The position numbers and the translations under genes were made by a program. A stretch of 64,000 nucleotides of DNA from Bin5 sp965204705. GTDB taxonomy: Bacteria > Chloroflexota > Anaerolineae > Caldilineales > Caldilineaceae. How positions within the stretch are numbered: position 1 is the first letter of the stretch; each line of letters opens with the position of its first letter. Below, one piece after another: positions 62,305 to 64,000 of the stretch. The stretch is from contig OZ242006.1 in assembly GCA_965204705.1 (NCBI GenBank), forward strand, positions 5,270,001-5,334,000, given 5' to 3'. The notes beneath the pieces were generated by a model. The model was not told the origin of the DNA, searched no databases, and saw only the letters and a list, made by a program, of their open reading frames with translations.

Positions 62305-62430
62305 CGAATGCGCGAGGTTGATGAACGTCTGGAGTGCATGTCGGGGATTTAATGCTATCGGCGAATCGTGAGCGGCGCGGAAAAGGATTGGGGGGACAGG
62401 GAGGCAGGAAGTGAAAGGTAGTACAGATCC

Positions 62431-63273
62431 ATGAGCGCCGAAACGGAGCGCCTGCAAGCACTGTTCGATCTCTTCAACAGGGAGGGCTCCTATATGACGA
62501 TGGCCGAGGATGACGAGGAGCCGATCATGCTGGACCTGGTCGACAGCTTCCTCGTCACGCGGGCCGCCGGGGACGCTTTCTGGCTGTTCCACAAAATGGT
62601 TGGCTACAACAACAGCGCCGGACATGATCATACCATCAAGGTTGTGTCCTGGTTCCAGGATGACACCTGGTTTCTGGACCTGGTGGATGACCGCGGGCGC
62701 CGTTTCCACATCGAGCAGATCATGCCTGAAACCGAGCCCGAACTGGTCAAGGCGTGGCGGCGCTGGCAAGCCTACCGCAAACGGCATCGGGAAGGGTTCG
62801 CCCTGGTCGACGCCGACCTGCTCAAGCAGCACGTGAATATCGCACTGCGGTGGGACGCGCCGGCAAGCGAAGAGGACCGGTCGTCGGCATCCTTCGCCGG
62901 TGAAGAAGACAGCGCGAAGCCGGTTGGTCCTGTGAGGCTGCGCTACATGATAGAGGCGAAGCGTCGGGAGGGCGAGGAATCATTCATCTACGATCCGATA
63001 GGCGTCTGGGTGGCGGGTCCGGGCGAGGGCCTGGATATTGTGATCCGGTTCCTGCCCGGCTACGATGAGGAGCAGGCGGCTGTCGACGCCGTCCTGGAAC
63101 GTATGCGGGCGGCCGGCATGCGGGGGATCCCGGACGGCTTCCTGGAGTATCACCAGGAGCAGATGTCTCCATACCGGGGCGACCGGGGAGCGATCATCAC
63201 GACCGATGCCTTTTCGTCGGCCAACGAGTGCGCCCAGGCGGTCCTGAACCGCCTGAAGGCTGAACATGTCTAG
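62431..63273 (+). CDS. Unrecognised 280-residue protein between distal CRISPR blocks
   Basis: 280 residues, soluble, no family recognised. The N-terminal half (ALFDLFNREGSYMTMAEDDE, DAFWLFHKMVGYNNSAGHDH, VVSWFQDDTWFLDLVDDRGR) reads as a compact alpha/beta domain. An acidic linker (about 150-170) follows, then a second domain (RLRYMIEAKRREGEESFIYD, IGVWVAGPGEGLDIVIRFLP). GAAAGGTAG lies upstream of the ATG. It is flanked by degenerate repeats at 62268-62304 and 63333-63367 on the same strand, so it also sits inside the array remnant. A CRISPR-related role is only suggested by position. Confidence 0.75.
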   Translation: MSAETERLQALFDLFNREGSYMTMAEDDEEPIMLDLVDSFLVTRAAGDAFWLFHKMVGYNNSAGHDHTIKVVSWFQDDTWFLDLVDDRGRRFHIEQIMPETEPELVKAWRRWQAYRKRHREGFALVDADLLKQHVNIALRWDAPASEEDRSSASFAGEEDSAKPVGPVRLRYMIEAKRREGEESFIYDPIGVWVAGPGEGLDIVIRFLPGYDEEQAAVDAVLERMRAAGMRGIPDGFLEYHQEQMSPYRGDRGAIITTDAFSSANECAQAVLNRLKAEHV

Positions 63274-63332
63274 AAGGTCATCCATTTTGTCGCGGCGTTA
63301 ACGCTTGCGGGCAGTTGTCGCGGCGGCCGTCG

Positions 63333-63516
63333 GTCAGAAAAGATAATCCCTGTGAGGGGATTGAAACATTCTTTTCTCCATCACGGCATAACCCGATCCG
63401 TAGGTCAGAGAAAAACGAATCCTCGTGAGGGGATTGAAACACGCCGAAGTAGTACGGGAAGTTCGCGATCACCATCGCGGTCAGAGAAGAACGAATCCCC
63501 GCGAGGGGATTGAAAC
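63333..63516 (+). CRISPR. Distal array block 3: 3 degenerate repeats
   Basis: Repeats at 63333-63367 (35 bp, GTCAGAAAAGATAATCCCTG with TGAGGGGATTGAAAC), 63404-63440 (GAAAAACG, CTCGTGAGG) and 63480-63516 (ATCCCCGCGAGGGG). Spacers are 36 and 39 nt. The hairpin is kept or improved in each (AATCCCC-GCGA-GGGGATT is a perfect 7-bp stem). They are clearly from the same repeat family but separated by the 280-residue gene. Confidence 0.9.
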
Positions 63517-64000
63517 GGACATTGAAGGGTATGGTGAGCCCCAGGCACGCCGGGCAGCGCATCGTTCTACCTTCCTCAAGCAGGACCCGGAAACTCTCGT
63601 TTCCGAAGGTCAACCGCCTGACCCGGACCTCGAAAGAGGAAAGGCGCCAGAGCATGGTCGTGAAGGCAGCAAGACGGAGAACCGCCGGAAAGCTTGTCTG
63701 CCAGGGCCTGCACCCTATGGTCAAGGCTGCGCTGACTGAACGCCGGTCTCCAGCAGAGGCCCGCCAACTCGACGGGAAACGGCGGCTGATACCCGTCTCC
63801 GCCGGCGTGGAATCGGATTGGGGGATTCTGCCAAGGGCTGAGCGCGCCATCTTCTCAGCCAGACCCGCCAAAATGCGGATACAATTGGGCGGGAAGAAGA
63901 CCGGGGAGACTAACAGAGAAGCTGCGGGGAACGCGACGAGAACGATGACGCGTCCTGGGACCGCCTGAGCGCCGGGAGGCATAAGAGGACGGCGCCCTCA
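63517..64000. other. Trailer after the last repeat, no supported gene
   Basis: Frames are open on both strands because of high GC, but none reads as a known or convincing protein; a minus-strand reading contains MRCPACLGLTIPF but no usable gene structure. The window ends here, so a gene continuing to the right cannot be excluded. Confidence 0.35.

Noticed and set aside
59732..62339. Repetitive minus- and plus-strand frames through the CRISPR repeats
   Set aside because: They are artefacts of 37-bp repeats kept open in some frames; only the non-repeat 61663-61929 frame has independent protein character.

Overview
The window is GC-rich bacterial DNA. Its style suggests a member of the Chloroflexota (Caldilinea/Anaerolinea-like). 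This is inferred from long Thr/Pro-rich secreted proteins with bacterial SH3 repeats, a zinc-ribbon membrane glycosyltransferase, LivJ-like lipoproteins, Uma2 and GxxExxY proteins, many toxin-antitoxin remnants, and dispersed short repeats. No rRNA or species marker is present, so the taxonomy is a guess.

Layout. 0.1-2 kb: a HEPN/MNT toxin-antitoxin pair and two gene remnants. 2-4 kb: a PLD-nuclease/P-loop ATPase fusion. 4-6.7 kb and 14.9-17.5 kb: two pairs of paralogous LivJ-like lipoproteins with no permease genes. 7-9.8 kb: a GxxExxY protein and a membrane glycosyltransferase. 10.3-12.2 kb: four VOC (glyoxalase-fold) genes on the minus strand. 12.7-13.2 kb: three tRNA-Ala genes. 13.2-22.4 kb: DUF1801 proteins, MarR, RNase HI, a small-molecule phosphotransferase, three orphan Phd-type antitoxins and Uma2. 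22.8-33.3 kb: a secreted leucine-rich-repeat protein and two secreted SH3-repeat proteins. Between the SH3 genes lie an SH3 fragment and an ORF-less group II intron in antisense orientation. 34.5-38.4 kb: a zinc-finger protein, an antitoxin-like gene with a dead PIN toxin, RNase PH and a LacI regulator.

From 38.8 kb to the end the window is a defence island. It holds a two-gene CBASS (CD-NTase plus S-4TM pore effector), a nuclease-methyltransferase fusion, Uma2, a HEPN-like gene overlapping a PIN toxin, and a complete type III-A CRISPR-Cas locus. Gene order there is cas10-csm2-csm3-csm4-csm5-csx1(TM1812)-APE2256 CARF-csx15-like-cas6-cas1-cas2, followed by the array. By family knowledge, Cas10 should sense target RNA and make cyclic oligoadenylate. 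The Csx1-type CARF-HEPN protein and the second CARF protein would respond, and the Csx15-like protein may remove the signal. Cas6 would process crRNA and Cas1/Cas2 would acquire spacers.

The most unusual feature is in the distal array. After 25 repeats (37 bp) the last repeat is degenerate in a way that creates a strong Shine-Dalgarno sequence, and its final base touches the ATG of an 88-codon coiled-coil plus single-membrane-helix protein. More repeats follow, then an unrecognised 280-residue gene, then three further degenerate repeats. Two protein genes are thus nested inside a decaying array on the crRNA strand. The usual Cas6 cut site would separate the first gene's ribosome-binding site from its start codon. 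Repeat variants keep a hairpin, mostly with a GNRA-type loop.
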